A stretch of 64,000 nt of DNA. Origin: Flavobacteriaceae bacterium. Its GTDB lineage: Bacteria; Bacteroidota; Bacteroidia; Flavobacteriales; Flavobacteriaceae. The notes under the pieces are model-generated. The model was not told where the DNA came from, made no database searches, and worked only from the letters and a program-made list of their open reading frames with translations. The DNA lies in assembly GCA_028284005.1 (NCBI GenBank), contig JANQSO010000015.1:1-64000 (forward strand). The letters run 5' to 3'. The position numbers and the translations under genes were made by a program. Positions within the stretch are counted from its first letter, which is position 1. Every line of letters begins with the position of its first letter. Positions 45,101 to 53,017 of the stretch are shown one piece after another.

Positions 45101-47655
45101 GCTAAATTTTTTGAAAAAACATCAATTGAAAAATCGCCACCACCTTCAAATACTTTAGTTAAAAAAGTAGCTTTTAGCATTCCCGGAGCTTTGTTTCCTA
45201 TCTCAAAATTTTCAGAAAAAGAAGCGAACCCTTCTGCAGATAATTTTGTATCTGTCACAGGTATTTCAACTTCATCGAAAGTTCTAATCGGGTCATTGAA
45301 ATTATAGTTTTTGAATGCTTTGAAAGCCGTGTTTGTAGTTCTAAGTGTGGCATTCATCTCAACTTTTAAATTACGGGCAGGAGCTCCGTGAAGCCAGAGT
45401 CCGGTAACTGTTCCCTTAACAGGCTTACTGGCGTCAAGGATCTCATCTTCAAAATCAAGTTTTATTTTAAGTCGATTAGGCTTAATGGTTGCAACCTTTA
45501 AGCTTTTATTGAATTGCACACCACCCACAGTTACTGTTGCATTCCAATTTCCGGTAGGAGATGAAGCTTCTGTTTTGATAGGGAAATAATAGAACCCGTT
45601 CACTCCGTTATTTACTACCTTCCGCTGGACCAGTTTCCCCCTGGCATCTGTTACTTCCAGTTTTACGGGGTGGTTTTTTGGTAACGGATTTGCAAGGTCA
45701 TTAAGTACAAAAGTTAAATGAATATGATCTCCGGGGCGATGTACGCCTCTTTCCGTATATAAAAACCCTTTTAATCCTTTTTGTAATTGTTGTCCCGAAA
45801 CGTCAAAATTACTAAGCGACAATGCATTCCCGTCTTCCAGTTTTGCATAGGCATAATTGTTTCCTTTTTGTGCTATGGCAAAGGCAGCGGTTTTATCACT
45901 ATCGTAAATAGTAAGTCCATTACTTTCTGTTGTTACCGTTCCTATGAGTTGCTGCTGGTAATTGAAAAGCTTGATTTTTACATCATTCATTGGTTCAGTG
46001 GTGAGTAGATTGTTTGCGGCAAAATGGTAGGTGCGATTGTTTCCTTTTTTTACAATTAGCCCCAGATCACTTCCTAAAATATTTGTGCTGATAACACGAT
46101 CTTCATTATAGTAAGCTTGATGACATGGGTTATCCCGTTGTTGCCAATTGTATGTATAATTCCTCCAGCGATACAATTCATTATCCCAATAGCGTTCTTC
46201 TCTTTCATCTTCATCTCCTGTTGAGATATCTCCGTAATCTTCCTCATAATAGTATTCGTCTCCATAATATTCTTCATCGTCTTGTGGGCCTTCGGTACTT
46301 GCAGCAGCACAATCGTAGCTGCTGTATTCTTTTTTAAAACTAAGCTCTATACGATATAAAGCTCCGGGATCTGCATTGAAAAATTCTGAAAGATTAATAG
46401 CGTATGCTTTCCACAATCCGTTGTCTCCTATGCTATTCCCCTGAAGGTTGATGGTTTTCTTGGCAACTCTTCGTCCTACTTTCCGTATATCATAATAATT
46501 TGGATTGTTGAGGTTTGAAGATTGTAAGAACTGAAGCATATTATCCTCAAAGATCTTTACGACACGCACATCTACGGCAGAAAGATTCACAGCTTCAAAG
46601 TACAGAGGAGTGGAAGCCGCATTGGGTAAAATAGTTCCGTTGGAGATAAGTCTTACCGCAGGTTTTAGTTGTTCAAAAGAAACAAGTTCCGAAAACTCCT
46701 TTTTCAGCTTAAAATTTTCTGTGTTTTTAATTCCATTGAAAATGGTGACACGAACATTTCCTATCACACGGTTAGGAGGATAAACATGTAAGACATTTCC
46801 ATCTACTTCAAAACGGAGATTGGTAGTGTTTTCGATAGCTACCAGGCCGGCAAAGTTTTGACTTTCTTCTATGGGATCAGAAAAATTTACCGAAAGAGAA
46901 GCTTGAGGCGAAAGGGAACTTTTTACATCTACAACTGTAAAATTGTTCTGTCCGGGAATGGCAAAGTTATAGGTTCCCTTAGTGTCACTGTCAATAGCTT
47001 TTCCATCCCAACGTATTTCGATTTTCGAATCGTCTGTTTTTCTTTGAATACTGTCAATTGTGAAATTAAAAAAGCGTGCATAACCATCTTCAGAAGCCCA
47101 TTTGATTTTTAGGGCTTCCTTATTTTGATTTACTGAAACCAGTTGTTTTGCTTTTTCTAATGAAATTAGGTCTGAAGCTTCCAGTGTCCCATTTACATAT
47201 TGCCATTTTTTGCTGTAGGATTGTAAATTGTCCAGGTCTATTTTAAAATTTGGCGTAATGGTCTTAAAGCTGAACGTATAATTCTTGAATTCTTTTTCAA
47301 TATTTTCATAGAGTTCATTCAATCTCACTGTTACAGTATACTCGGTATCAGGCTTTAGATATTCTGTAGGCTGAAACAGCAGCGTACTTCCGTTCTCTAT
47401 TACAAGCTTACCTTCTGTTCTTGGCATTATTTTTAAGTATTCCGGAGGAAGTTCCTGATCGATGTCAAATTCATCTAAATGCTGCGAAAGCTCAATACGG
47501 ATAGGACTTGCTATAGATTGATTTCCATATGTATTATAACTTATATATTCTTTGAACTTAAAAAGATTATCGGTTTCTGAAGGGTCATTTTTGCTGCCGC
47601 AAGAGGAAAGAAGTAATACAATGGCAAAAGCGAATAAGCAGTGCAGATTTTTCAT
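42091..47655 (-). CDS. alpha-2-macroglobulin family lipoprotein (thioester type)
   Basis: An 1854-residue lipoprotein. I place the start at 47655 (MKNLHCLFAFAIVLLLSSC), 66 bases inside the longest frame, because it gives a proper SPII signal with lipobox LSSC. MG/Ig-like domains follow. A bait-like acidic Tyr/Glu/Asp stretch lies at ~46170-46310. HRPGDHIHLTF marks an MG domain. The thioester motif YPHGCVEQTTSAAFPQ is coded near 43390-43445. The C-terminal complement-like alpha/alpha barrel has repeated LEAKQKGYA-type helices. The family traps proteases covalently in the periplasm and works with PBP1C. The intact CVEQ suggests trapping activity. It is expressed with pbpC (22-base overlap). Confidence 0.93.
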   Translation of the reverse strand: MKNLHCLFAFAIVLLLSSCGSKNDPSETDNLFKFKEYISYNTYGNQSIASPIRIELSQHLDEFDIDQELPPEYLKIMPRTEGKLVIENGSTLLFQPTEYLKPDTEYTVTVRLNELYENIEKEFKNYTFSFKTITPNFKIDLDNLQSYSKKWQYVNGTLEASDLISLEKAKQLVSVNQNKEALKIKWASEDGYARFFNFTIDSIQRKTDDSKIEIRWDGKAIDSDTKGTYNFAIPGQNNFTVVDVKSSLSPQASLSVNFSDPIEESQNFAGLVAIENTTNLRFEVDGNVLHVYPPNRVIGNVRVTIFNGIKNTENFKLKKEFSELVSFEQLKPAVRLISNGTILPNAASTPLYFEAVNLSAVDVRVVKIFEDNMLQFLQSSNLNNPNYYDIRKVGRRVAKKTINLQGNSIGDNGLWKAYAINLSEFFNADPGALYRIELSFKKEYSSYDCAAASTEGPQDDEEYYGDEYYYEEDYGDISTGDEDEREERYWDNELYRWRNYTYNWQQRDNPCHQAYYNEDRVISTNILGSDLGLIVKKGNNRTYHFAANNLLTTEPMNDVKIKLFNYQQQLIGTVTTESNGLTIYDSDKTAAFAIAQKGNNYAYAKLEDGNALSLSNFDVSGQQLQKGLKGFLYTERGVHRPGDHIHLTFVLNDLANPLPKNHPVKLEVTDARGKLVQRKVVNNGVNGFYYFPIKTEASSPTGNWNATVTVGGVQFNKSLKVATIKPNRLKIKLDFEDEILDASKPVKGTVTGLWLHGAPARNLKVEMNATLRTTNTAFKAFKNYNFNDPIRTFDEVEIPVTDTKLSAEGFASFSENFEIGNKAPGMLKATFLTKVFEGGGDFSIDVFSKNLAPFSHFVGLRSPEAHRYGSYFTDENTVFNIACVDAQGNASGNREIEVKVFRIEWRWWWNRSRDNLSRYESSSIHRPVKEFKVTTNGSGKANFTLNIPEDEGGRYLIRVIDTQSGHATGRITYFYRNWWKAPVDGNSESSKMLVFSADKEQYTVGEEATITFPSGSEGRALLSVENGTEVLSTHWIETHKGETKATVKITKEMAPNVYVNISLLQPHEQTKNDLPIRLYGVIPLLIEDPATVLHPKLEMPEVLKPEEKFVVKVSEVDNKPMTYTIAMVDEGLLDLTRFATPKIHEAFYTREALGVKTFDIYDYVIGAYSGSVNNIYAIGGGDEAAGAKNRKADRFKPVVKYLGPFELKKGEKASHEITMPNYIGSVRTMVIAGENPKSAYGKTEKTSPVRKPLMVLASLPRKLSPGEKVTLPVTVFAMEQKVKNAAISVKVSDALKPVSGVTKNISFSQPGEQIVNFEFEVLPAKTLQTIEVVASGSGETARYKVEIDVENPNPISQKTVQYTLSENGKETIDFETFGVAGSNGALLEFSTLPPMNFGKRLEYLIRYPHGCVEQTTSAAFPQLFLADVFDITFDKKKEIQKNIEAAIKKLGTFQNTSGGLSYWPGESESNQWSTNYVGHFMLEAKQKGYALPITFMSNWLRYQQNTARQWRNSNTPYNSSLIQAYRLYTLALSGQPELAAMNRLRESKHMSNDAKWRLAAAYALAGKKNVAAQIAQTANIDFQPQRYDYYTYGSPFRNKAMALETMVLLEDPKQREVALSLAKALTSQRWYSTQETAYGLLAMAKMVNKNGGKAMELSFAQNGKVTTVKTDRAVAQREIGVLMGENSVTVTNAKGNVVYVTLVQKGKLPLGKELTEQRNITVRSQYLDGEDNPLAISKLRQGTEITAKVVVTNTSGDYIDNIALSQIFPSGWEIVNTSFTELGGGAKGNARYTDIRDDRVNFYFDLRSKKSKTFTVKLNASYLGKYYLPGAQAEAMYDNTYYARNKGQWIEVEQ

Positions 47656-47880
47656 GAATGATGGTTTTAAAACGTTATTAAAAGTACAGTAAAAGTTATT
47701 GTAAAGCAATGGCAAAGCCATGATTAAAACCTCGGTACAGAGGTAATAAAACGATAACTTTTAGTCTTTTAGGGGGAAGTGGTTTTCTTTGAACGGGGAA
47801 TCGTTTTCCTTCGTATGTTCAATTTTAACATTTGGGAAGAGTTTAACAAAAGCTCAAAGATGAAAGTGCCTTATTAAAAA

Positions 47881-48186
47881 CTATTCTCTCGAAAATTCAT
47901 ATTCCCGTTCTACTTTACAGATACGTGTTTTATACCATTGATACCATCGTTCTTTTCCTAGTTTTTGGGCTTCCAGGTGATCCAGGTTTGCTTTCCAATT
48001 TTTAATAGCTTCAAGGCTTTCCCAATAACTAATGGTAATTGCAAGGTCGTTTCTGGCATGTTCAAATCCCAGGTATCCGGGCTGTTGTTTTGCAAGCTCT
48101 TCCATTTTTTCAGCCATTTCTGCATATCCGTCGGTGTCTTCGGTTTGCATATTGGTAAAAATAACGGCGTAATAAGGTGTTTTCAA
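47881..48186 (-). CDS. antibiotic biosynthesis monooxygenase (ABM) domain protein
   Basis: A 101-residue ferredoxin-like protein: YYAVIFTNMQTEDTDGYAEM at the start, ELAKQQPGYLGFEHARND, ITISYWESLEAIKNWKANL and WYQWYKTRICKVEREYEF. This is the ABM pattern (dimeric alpha-beta barrel). Most stand-alone members are cofactor-free oxygenases or heme-degrading enzymes of unknown substrate. It is 9 bases downstream of the asparaginase gene and probably co-transcribed. Confidence 0.87.
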   Translation of the reverse strand: MKTPYYAVIFTNMQTEDTDGYAEMAEKMEELAKQQPGYLGFEHARNDLAITISYWESLEAIKNWKANLDHLEAQKLGKERWYQWYKTRICKVEREYEFSRE

Positions 48187-48195
48187 TAGTATTTT

Positions 48196-49266
48196 CTATT
48201 TATAGATTCCAATGAATAATTTCCCTTCAGCATCCATATGTGCGCGATACATCCCTGCAGTATTGAACTCCATAGCAACATTTCCGTCCTTATCTATGGA
48301 AACAATTCCTCCATCACCTCCTAATGCAGGTACTTTTTTCTGAATTACCTCACTGGCAGCTTCCTGCAAAGAAATTCCTTTATATTCCATTAATGCAGAA
48401 ATATCGTGAGCTACCATGGCACGAATAAAATATTCGCCCCAACCCGTAGAAGATACTGCGCAAGTTGCATTATTTGCGTAGGTTCCCGCACCTATTACAG
48501 GAGAATCACCAATACGGTTCCAGCGTTTATTGGTCATTCCTCCGGTGGAGGTTCCGGCAGCGAGGTTTCCGTTCTTGTCAAGAGCGGCGCAACCTACAGT
48601 TCCAAATTTTGAAGCTTTGATGATTGGGTCTGCAAAAGCTGTTTTGCCATCATGGTCCAGTTCTGTTTTTTCTTTATCCTTAATTCGTTGTAATGAATTA
48701 AAACGTTTTTGAGTAAAGAAATAAGATGGGTCTATCAACTGAAACCCTTTTTCTTCGGCAAAGGTTTCGGCTCCTTTTCCACTTAACATCACATGGGGGG
48801 AGTCATTCATTACCGCTAAAGCAAGGTCGATAGGATTTTTAACACGAGTCACTCCTGCGACGGCACCTGCATTTAGCGTGGCACCATCCATAATTGAAGC
48901 ATCCAGTTCATTAGTCTCTTCATGGGTAAATACAGCGCCTTTCCCGGCATTAAAAAGCGGGGAGTCTTCCATTATAGTAATGGTTTTTGTAACTGCCTCC
49001 AAAGCAGTGCCTCCGTTTTTTAATATTTCATGTCCTTCCCTTATGGCTTCTTCTAATTTTGCTTTGTAAGCGATTTCTAAAGAATCACTCATATTTTCTT
49101 TTAGGATAGTTCCGGCTCCACCGTGAATGACAATACCAAAATTTTCACCGTTATTTTTAACAATATTTTCTTTTTTGTAGGTTTTTTCCGATGATTTTAA
49201 ATCACTATTACAGCTAAAAAGCACAAAAAATCCGATGAAAAGCGTTAAAATTTTAATTTTGTTCAT
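48196..49266 (-). CDS. isoaspartyl peptidase/L-asparaginase, lipoprotein form
   Basis: A 356-residue Ntn-hydrolase of the plant-type asparaginase family. NFGIVIHGGAGTI begins the alpha subunit, and NTAGMYRAHMD lies near the C-terminus. The autocleavage site and nucleophile Thr are in KFGTVGCAALDKNGNLAAG, followed by TSTGGMTNKRWNRIGDSP. The enzyme removes isoaspartyl residues or hydrolyses asparagine. Unusually, it begins with an SPII signal (MNKIKILTLFIGFFVLFSC), so it should be lipid-anchored in the envelope rather than cytoplasmic. Upstream of the ABM gene on the minus strand. Confidence 0.93.
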   Translation of the reverse strand: MNKIKILTLFIGFFVLFSCNSDLKSSEKTYKKENIVKNNGENFGIVIHGGAGTILKENMSDSLEIAYKAKLEEAIREGHEILKNGGTALEAVTKTITIMEDSPLFNAGKGAVFTHEETNELDASIMDGATLNAGAVAGVTRVKNPIDLALAVMNDSPHVMLSGKGAETFAEEKGFQLIDPSYFFTQKRFNSLQRIKDKEKTELDHDGKTAFADPIIKASKFGTVGCAALDKNGNLAAGTSTGGMTNKRWNRIGDSPVIGAGTYANNATCAVSSTGWGEYFIRAMVAHDISALMEYKGISLQEAASEVIQKKVPALGGDGGIVSIDKDGNVAMEFNTAGMYRAHMDAEGKLFIGIYK

Positions 49267-49368
49267 AATTCTTTTTTAGTACACTAATATAGTCCAAAAT
49301 CCCCTGTTTTTCTATAGGTCATCAATATTTTTATTGTAGGAAATTAAAACAAAAATCTAACATATTAT

Positions 49369-49403
49369 CGATAAAAAGCAATAAATATTCGATGAAAAGC
49401 AAT
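49369..49403 (+). promoter_or_regulatory. tandem operator with 21-bp period before the CAP lipoprotein gene
   Basis: CGATAAAAAGCAAT (49369-49382) and CGATGAAAAGCAAT (49390-49403) match at 13 of 14 positions and start exactly 21 bases apart, two turns of the helix. They lie just upstream of the -7 box at 49422. A LytTR-type or other dimeric regulator binding one DNA face fits. Confidence 0.6.
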
Positions 49404-49421
49404 TTTTGTAAGAATATTTTT

Positions 49422-49429
49422 TATATTTG
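49422..49429 (+). promoter_or_regulatory. -7 promoter element of the CAP lipoprotein gene
   Basis: TATATTTG is a perfect TAnnTTTG, 37 bases before the start. The -33 region is occupied by the tandem repeat rather than TTTG, suggesting an activator-dependent promoter. The leader holds a GCATC/GATGC inverted repeat. Confidence 0.55.
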
Positions 49430-49466
49430 ACTCAGCATCATGCCCCAAATTTGATGCCCCCGTATT

Positions 49467-49970
49467 ATGAACCTACTAAAAACTGGCCTGCTGGCTATGA
49501 TATTTATGTGCCTTGTTACATCTTGTCAAAAAGACGAAGGTGTTGCTTCAGAAGAAGTTAATTATTCAATAGATCTTAATCTTGCTCAGGAAACCGATTG
49601 GAGGATGGCGGATGAGATACTTGTTCGTATTAACGAGCATCGAACATCAATAGGCCTTTCAGAAATTATTAAGGACCAACAATATGCTTCTGCCTATGCG
49701 GTTGATCATACCCAATACATGATCGACATAGAAAAGATCAACCACGATAATTTTAGTGTTCGCTCTAAAGCACTAAAAGATAGAGGAGCAAAGGTTGTTG
49801 GTGAAAATGTCGCATTTGGTTATACTACCGCCGAAGCAGTTGTCACTGCCTGGTTGAATAGTGAAGGCCACAGAGAGATCATTGAAGGGAATTATACACA
49901 TTCCGGTTTTGGAATTATGAAATCCTCCAGAGGAAAATATTATTTTACACAACTTTTCTATAGAAAGTAA
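49467..49970 (+). CDS. CAP-domain (SCP/PR1-like) lipoprotein
   Basis: A 167-residue protein with an SPII signal (lipobox VTSC at ~20). Residues ~45-167 form a CAP domain: ILVRINEHRTSIGLSEI, SAYAVDHTQYMIDIEKINHDNF, the GENVAFGYTTAEAVVTAWL motif and SEGHREIIEGNYTHSGFGI, with the conserved His/Glu cavity residues. Bacterial CAP proteins sit at the surface; proposed roles range from lipid binding to nuclease or protease activity, none assignable here. Single gene with a marked upstream tandem operator. Confidence 0.88.
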   Translation: MNLLKTGLLAMIFMCLVTSCQKDEGVASEEVNYSIDLNLAQETDWRMADEILVRINEHRTSIGLSEIIKDQQYASAYAVDHTQYMIDIEKINHDNFSVRSKALKDRGAKVVGENVAFGYTTAEAVVTAWLNSEGHREIIEGNYTHSGFGIMKSSRGKYYFTQLFYRK

Positions 49971-50000
49971 AAGTACTCATCTCTTTTTCTTTTAAAGCTT

Positions 50001-50037
50001 TTACCGTATTTTTATGCAAACAATAAAAATACGGTAA
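50001..50037 (+). repeat. nbaC: 15-bp perfect inverted repeat ending on the nbaC start codon
   Basis: TTACCGTATTTTTAT (50001-50015), a 7-base loop, and ATAAAAATACGGTAA (50023-50037). The last A is the A of the nbaC ATG. The left arm also contains TATTTTTA, a -7-like box. It could be an operator covering promoter and start, or an RNA hairpin that hides the start codon. Confidence 0.75.
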
Positions 50038-50573
50038 TGGCTATTCAAGAACCTTTCAATTTAAATAAATGGGTCGATGAAAACCGGGAACTGCTTAAAC
50101 CCCCGGTAGGAAACAAGAACCTCTATAAAGAAGCGGGCGATTATATCGTGATGATCGTTGGAGGGCCTAATGCCCGTAAAGATTATCATTATAACGAAAC
50201 AGAAGAACTTTTCTACCAACTGGAAGGTGAAATAGAAGTCCATGTACAAGATGAAGGGCAAAAACGCACCATGAAATTAGGCCCCGGAGATATGTATCTG
50301 CACCCGGCCAAGGTCCCTCATTCACCGGCCAGGGGAGAGAATTCCATTGGATTAGTGGTAGAACGTAAGCGAAATGACCTGGAAGGTAAAGACGGCCTTT
50401 TATGGTTTTGTGACAACTGCAATACAAAATTACATGAGGTCTATTTTACATTGCAAGATGTAGAGACAGATTTCTTTAGACATTTTGAAAAATTTTACGG
50501 AAGTGAAGAACTTCGTACCTGTAGTAATTGCGGGACAGTTATGGAGACAGACCCCCGATTTACAGCAGATTGA
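50037..50573 (+). CDS. nbaC: 3-hydroxyanthranilate 3,4-dioxygenase
   Basis: A 178-residue cupin enzyme of the kynurenine pathway. It opens the ring of 3-hydroxyanthranilate to an intermediate that closes to quinolinate. The iron site is YHYNETEELFYQLEGE (His, Glu) with the second His in HPAKVPHSPARG. The bacterial form keeps a C-terminal rubredoxin-like metal site with two Cys pairs, CDNCNTKLHEVYF and CSNCGTVME, as here. Length is right. The start lies inside a perfect inverted repeat. The ALDH7 gene follows after 97 bases on the same strand. Confidence 0.95.
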   Translation: MAIQEPFNLNKWVDENRELLKPPVGNKNLYKEAGDYIVMIVGGPNARKDYHYNETEELFYQLEGEIEVHVQDEGQKRTMKLGPGDMYLHPAKVPHSPARGENSIGLVVERKRNDLEGKDGLLWFCDNCNTKLHEVYFTLQDVETDFFRHFEKFYGSEELRTCSNCGTVMETDPRFTAD

Positions 50574-50670
50574 TTTTTATTGAGAAAGACCTTCATATTC
50601 ATTTCAAAATCTTCTTACTATTGTGTACCTTCGCACCTCAATAAATTGCGAATAAAAACTCATTATATTT

Positions 50671-52224
50671 ATGTCAACTGTAGCAACATCTTTTGGGATA
50701 GAAGAAGCACTGGAACAACTTGAGGTCAAAGAGACCAATAAAGGTACATCCACAGGAAACGACTGGTTTTCCAATGGAGAAGAAATAGCTTCATATTCTC
50801 CCGTAGACGGAAAATTAATTGGAAAAGTAACCACTACTACCAAAGAAGATTACGAAAAAGTAATAGATAAGGCAGCCGAGGCTTTTAAAAGCTGGCGCGT
50901 AATACCTGCTCCACAGCGCGGGGAAGTAGTACGTCAATTTGGAGAAGAACTTAGAAGGCTAAAAGAACCCCTTGGAAAATTAGTTTCCTATGAAATGGGG
51001 AAAAGCTATCAGGAAGGACTGGGAGAAGTTCAGGAAATGATAGATATATGTGATTTTGCCGTAGGTCTTTCAAGACAATTGCACGGACTTACCATGCATT
51101 CTGAACGCCCCGGACACCGTATGTACGAGCAATACCATCCATTGGGGATCGTTGGAATAATTTCCGCTTTTAATTTTCCTGTTGCTGTTTGGTCCTGGAA
51201 CACTGCGTTAGCCTGGATATGTGGAGACGTATGTGTTTGGAAACCTTCTGAAAAAGCTCCCTTATGTGGAGTAGCCTGTCAAAAAATTGCTGCAAGAGTA
51301 TTTGCTGAAAACAACTTACCGGAAGGTATCTCTTGTTTGGTAAATGGAGATTATAAGGTAGGGGAATACATGACTACAGATAAGCGTATTCCTTTGATTT
51401 CTGCTACAGGATCCACCCGAATGGGAAAAATTGTTGGTAGAACTGTCGGCGAACGCCTTGGGAAATCCTTATTGGAATTAGGAGGGAACAATGCTATCAT
51501 TGTAACTCCCGATGCCGATATTAAAATGACTGTGATTGGTGCCGTATTTGGCGCTGTAGGAACTGCCGGACAACGATGTACATCAACACGCCGCCTTATC
51601 ATCCATGAAAGCATTTACGATAAGGTAAAAGATGCTGTAGTTGCTGCGTATGAGCAATTACGAATAGGAAATCCTTTAGATGAGAACAATCATGTAGGAC
51701 CGCTTATTGATAAAGACGCGGTAAGAATGTACCAAAGTGCTTTGGAAAAAGTAGTGGAAGAAGGCGGAAACATAATTGTTGAAGGTGGTGTTTTAGAAGG
51801 AGAAGGATATGAAAGCGGGTGTTATGTAAAACCAGCAATAGCCGAAGCAAATAATGACTTCGAAATAGTACAACATGAAACCTTTGCACCTGTGTTGTAT
51901 TTATTGAAATATAGCGGCGGTGTAGAATCTGCTTTGGACATCCAAAACGGAGTTGCACAAGGATTATCATCCGCTATTATGACCAATAACCTGCGTGAAG
52001 CAGAACGGTTTTTATCTGTTGCAGGAAGTGACTGCGGGATCGCTAATGTAAATATTGGTACTTCCGGTGCTGAAATTGGCGGTGCTTTTGGTGGTGAGAA
52101 AGATACCGGAGGTGGCCGGGAGAGTGGAAGTGACGCCTGGAAGGTGTATATGCGCCGCCAGACCAATACGATCAATTATACAACAGAATTACCCCTGGCA
52201 CAAGGAATTAAATTTGATCTATAG
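50671..52224 (+). CDS. aldehyde dehydrogenase, ALDH7 (antiquitin) family
   Basis: A 517-residue NAD-dependent dehydrogenase. The cofactor region FNFPVAVWSWNTALAWICGD and GSTRMGKIVG, the general-base Glu in LLELGGNNAII, and the nucleophile Cys in GTAGQRCTSTRRL are all present. The C-terminus IGGAFGGEKDTGGGRESGSDAWK is diagnostic of antiquitin-type enzymes, which oxidise the L-aminoadipate semialdehyde formed in lysine breakdown. Position beside nbaC could suggest a kynurenine role, but family features favour aminoadipate semialdehyde. It ends at a strong shared terminator. Confidence 0.9.
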   Translation: MSTVATSFGIEEALEQLEVKETNKGTSTGNDWFSNGEEIASYSPVDGKLIGKVTTTTKEDYEKVIDKAAEAFKSWRVIPAPQRGEVVRQFGEELRRLKEPLGKLVSYEMGKSYQEGLGEVQEMIDICDFAVGLSRQLHGLTMHSERPGHRMYEQYHPLGIVGIISAFNFPVAVWSWNTALAWICGDVCVWKPSEKAPLCGVACQKIAARVFAENNLPEGISCLVNGDYKVGEYMTTDKRIPLISATGSTRMGKIVGRTVGERLGKSLLELGGNNAIIVTPDADIKMTVIGAVFGAVGTAGQRCTSTRRLIIHESIYDKVKDAVVAAYEQLRIGNPLDENNHVGPLIDKDAVRMYQSALEKVVEEGGNIIVEGGVLEGEGYESGCYVKPAIAEANNDFEIVQHETFAPVLYLLKYSGGVESALDIQNGVAQGLSSAIMTNNLREAERFLSVAGSDCGIANVNIGTSGAEIGGAFGGEKDTGGGRESGSDAWKVYMRRQTNTINYTTELPLAQGIKFDL

Positions 52225-52241
52225 TATTTTAACCTATATCT

Positions 52242-52272
52242 AAAAAACCGCTTCAACTGAAGCGGTTTTTTT
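52242..52272. terminator. bidirectional terminator between ALDH7 and the phosphatase gene
   Basis: AAAAAACCGCTTCA / TGAAGCGGTTTTTTT with a two-base loop. The A tract on one side and T tract on the other let it stop both converging transcripts. Confidence 0.88.
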
Positions 52273-52291
52273 GTATTGTTTTGTAAAGCCG

Positions 52292-53017
52292 TTAATTCCT
52301 CCCTTTTTCATCAGGGTATAATTGCCATACGTCATCGCTTTGCCAAATCTGCTTTGTATCAATATCCATAACAGAAATAGGGCCTTTAAAGGCCGCACCG
52401 GTATCTACATTCCAGACATTTGCAAAGTTCACGGGCTTTGTATGGCCAATTCGGGTAACGGGCGTATGCCCAATATAAATCTCGTTAAATAGTTTAAGGC
52501 GCTTAGGATATTTTTTATCTTCTTTGGATACCGAATGATCCATGGTACACACCATTTCCCACAGTGTACGGTCCCAATACACCAGGTTAGGATAATATTC
52601 ATATTGAGGGCCGTGCATATTGGTAAAGCCTGCATGTAAGAACAAACGATTTTTATCATCGATGTAATAATTGTGAAGGTTTTCCAGAAATAAAATATGC
52701 GATTTCTTCTCTAACTCGGAAAGCTTTGAATAGCTTAGTTTACTGGATTCTCCTCCATGCTGCAACCACATGGGGTTATTGTCATCATATTTCAGGAATT
52801 TATAGACCAGTTCATCATGATTTCCACGCAAGAAGATACAGTCGTTTTTTTCGGAAAAATGAATTAAAAATGAAATTGTTTCAGCAGATTCACTCCAGCC
52901 ATCTACATAATCACCAACAAAAATAAAACGATCCTCCAAATTAATTTCCAAACGTCCTAATACTTGTTCTAAAGCGCGAAGGCCTCCGTGAATATCTCCT
53001 ATTACAAATGTGCTCAT
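52292..53017 (-). CDS. metallophosphoesterase (PPP-type Ser/Thr phosphatase-like)
   Basis: A 241-residue protein with the calcineurin-like motifs FVIGDIHGGLRALEQ, FVGDYVDGWSES, FLRGNHDELVY and the late IYIGHTPVTRIGHTKP. This is the compact bacterial PPP phosphatase build (ApaH/PrpA-like). Cytoplasmic. Substrate may be a phosphoprotein or Ap4A. Its ATG overlaps the stop of the zinc-ribbon protein by one base, so the two are coupled. Confidence 0.87.
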   Translation of the reverse strand: MSTFVIGDIHGGLRALEQVLGRLEINLEDRFIFVGDYVDGWSESAETISFLIHFSEKNDCIFLRGNHDELVYKFLKYDDNNPMWLQHGGESSKLSYSKLSELEKKSHILFLENLHNYYIDDKNRLFLHAGFTNMHGPQYEYYPNLVYWDRTLWEMVCTMDHSVSKEDKKYPKRLKLFNEIYIGHTPVTRIGHTKPVNFANVWNVDTGAAFKGPISVMDIDTKQIWQSDDVWQLYPDEKGRN

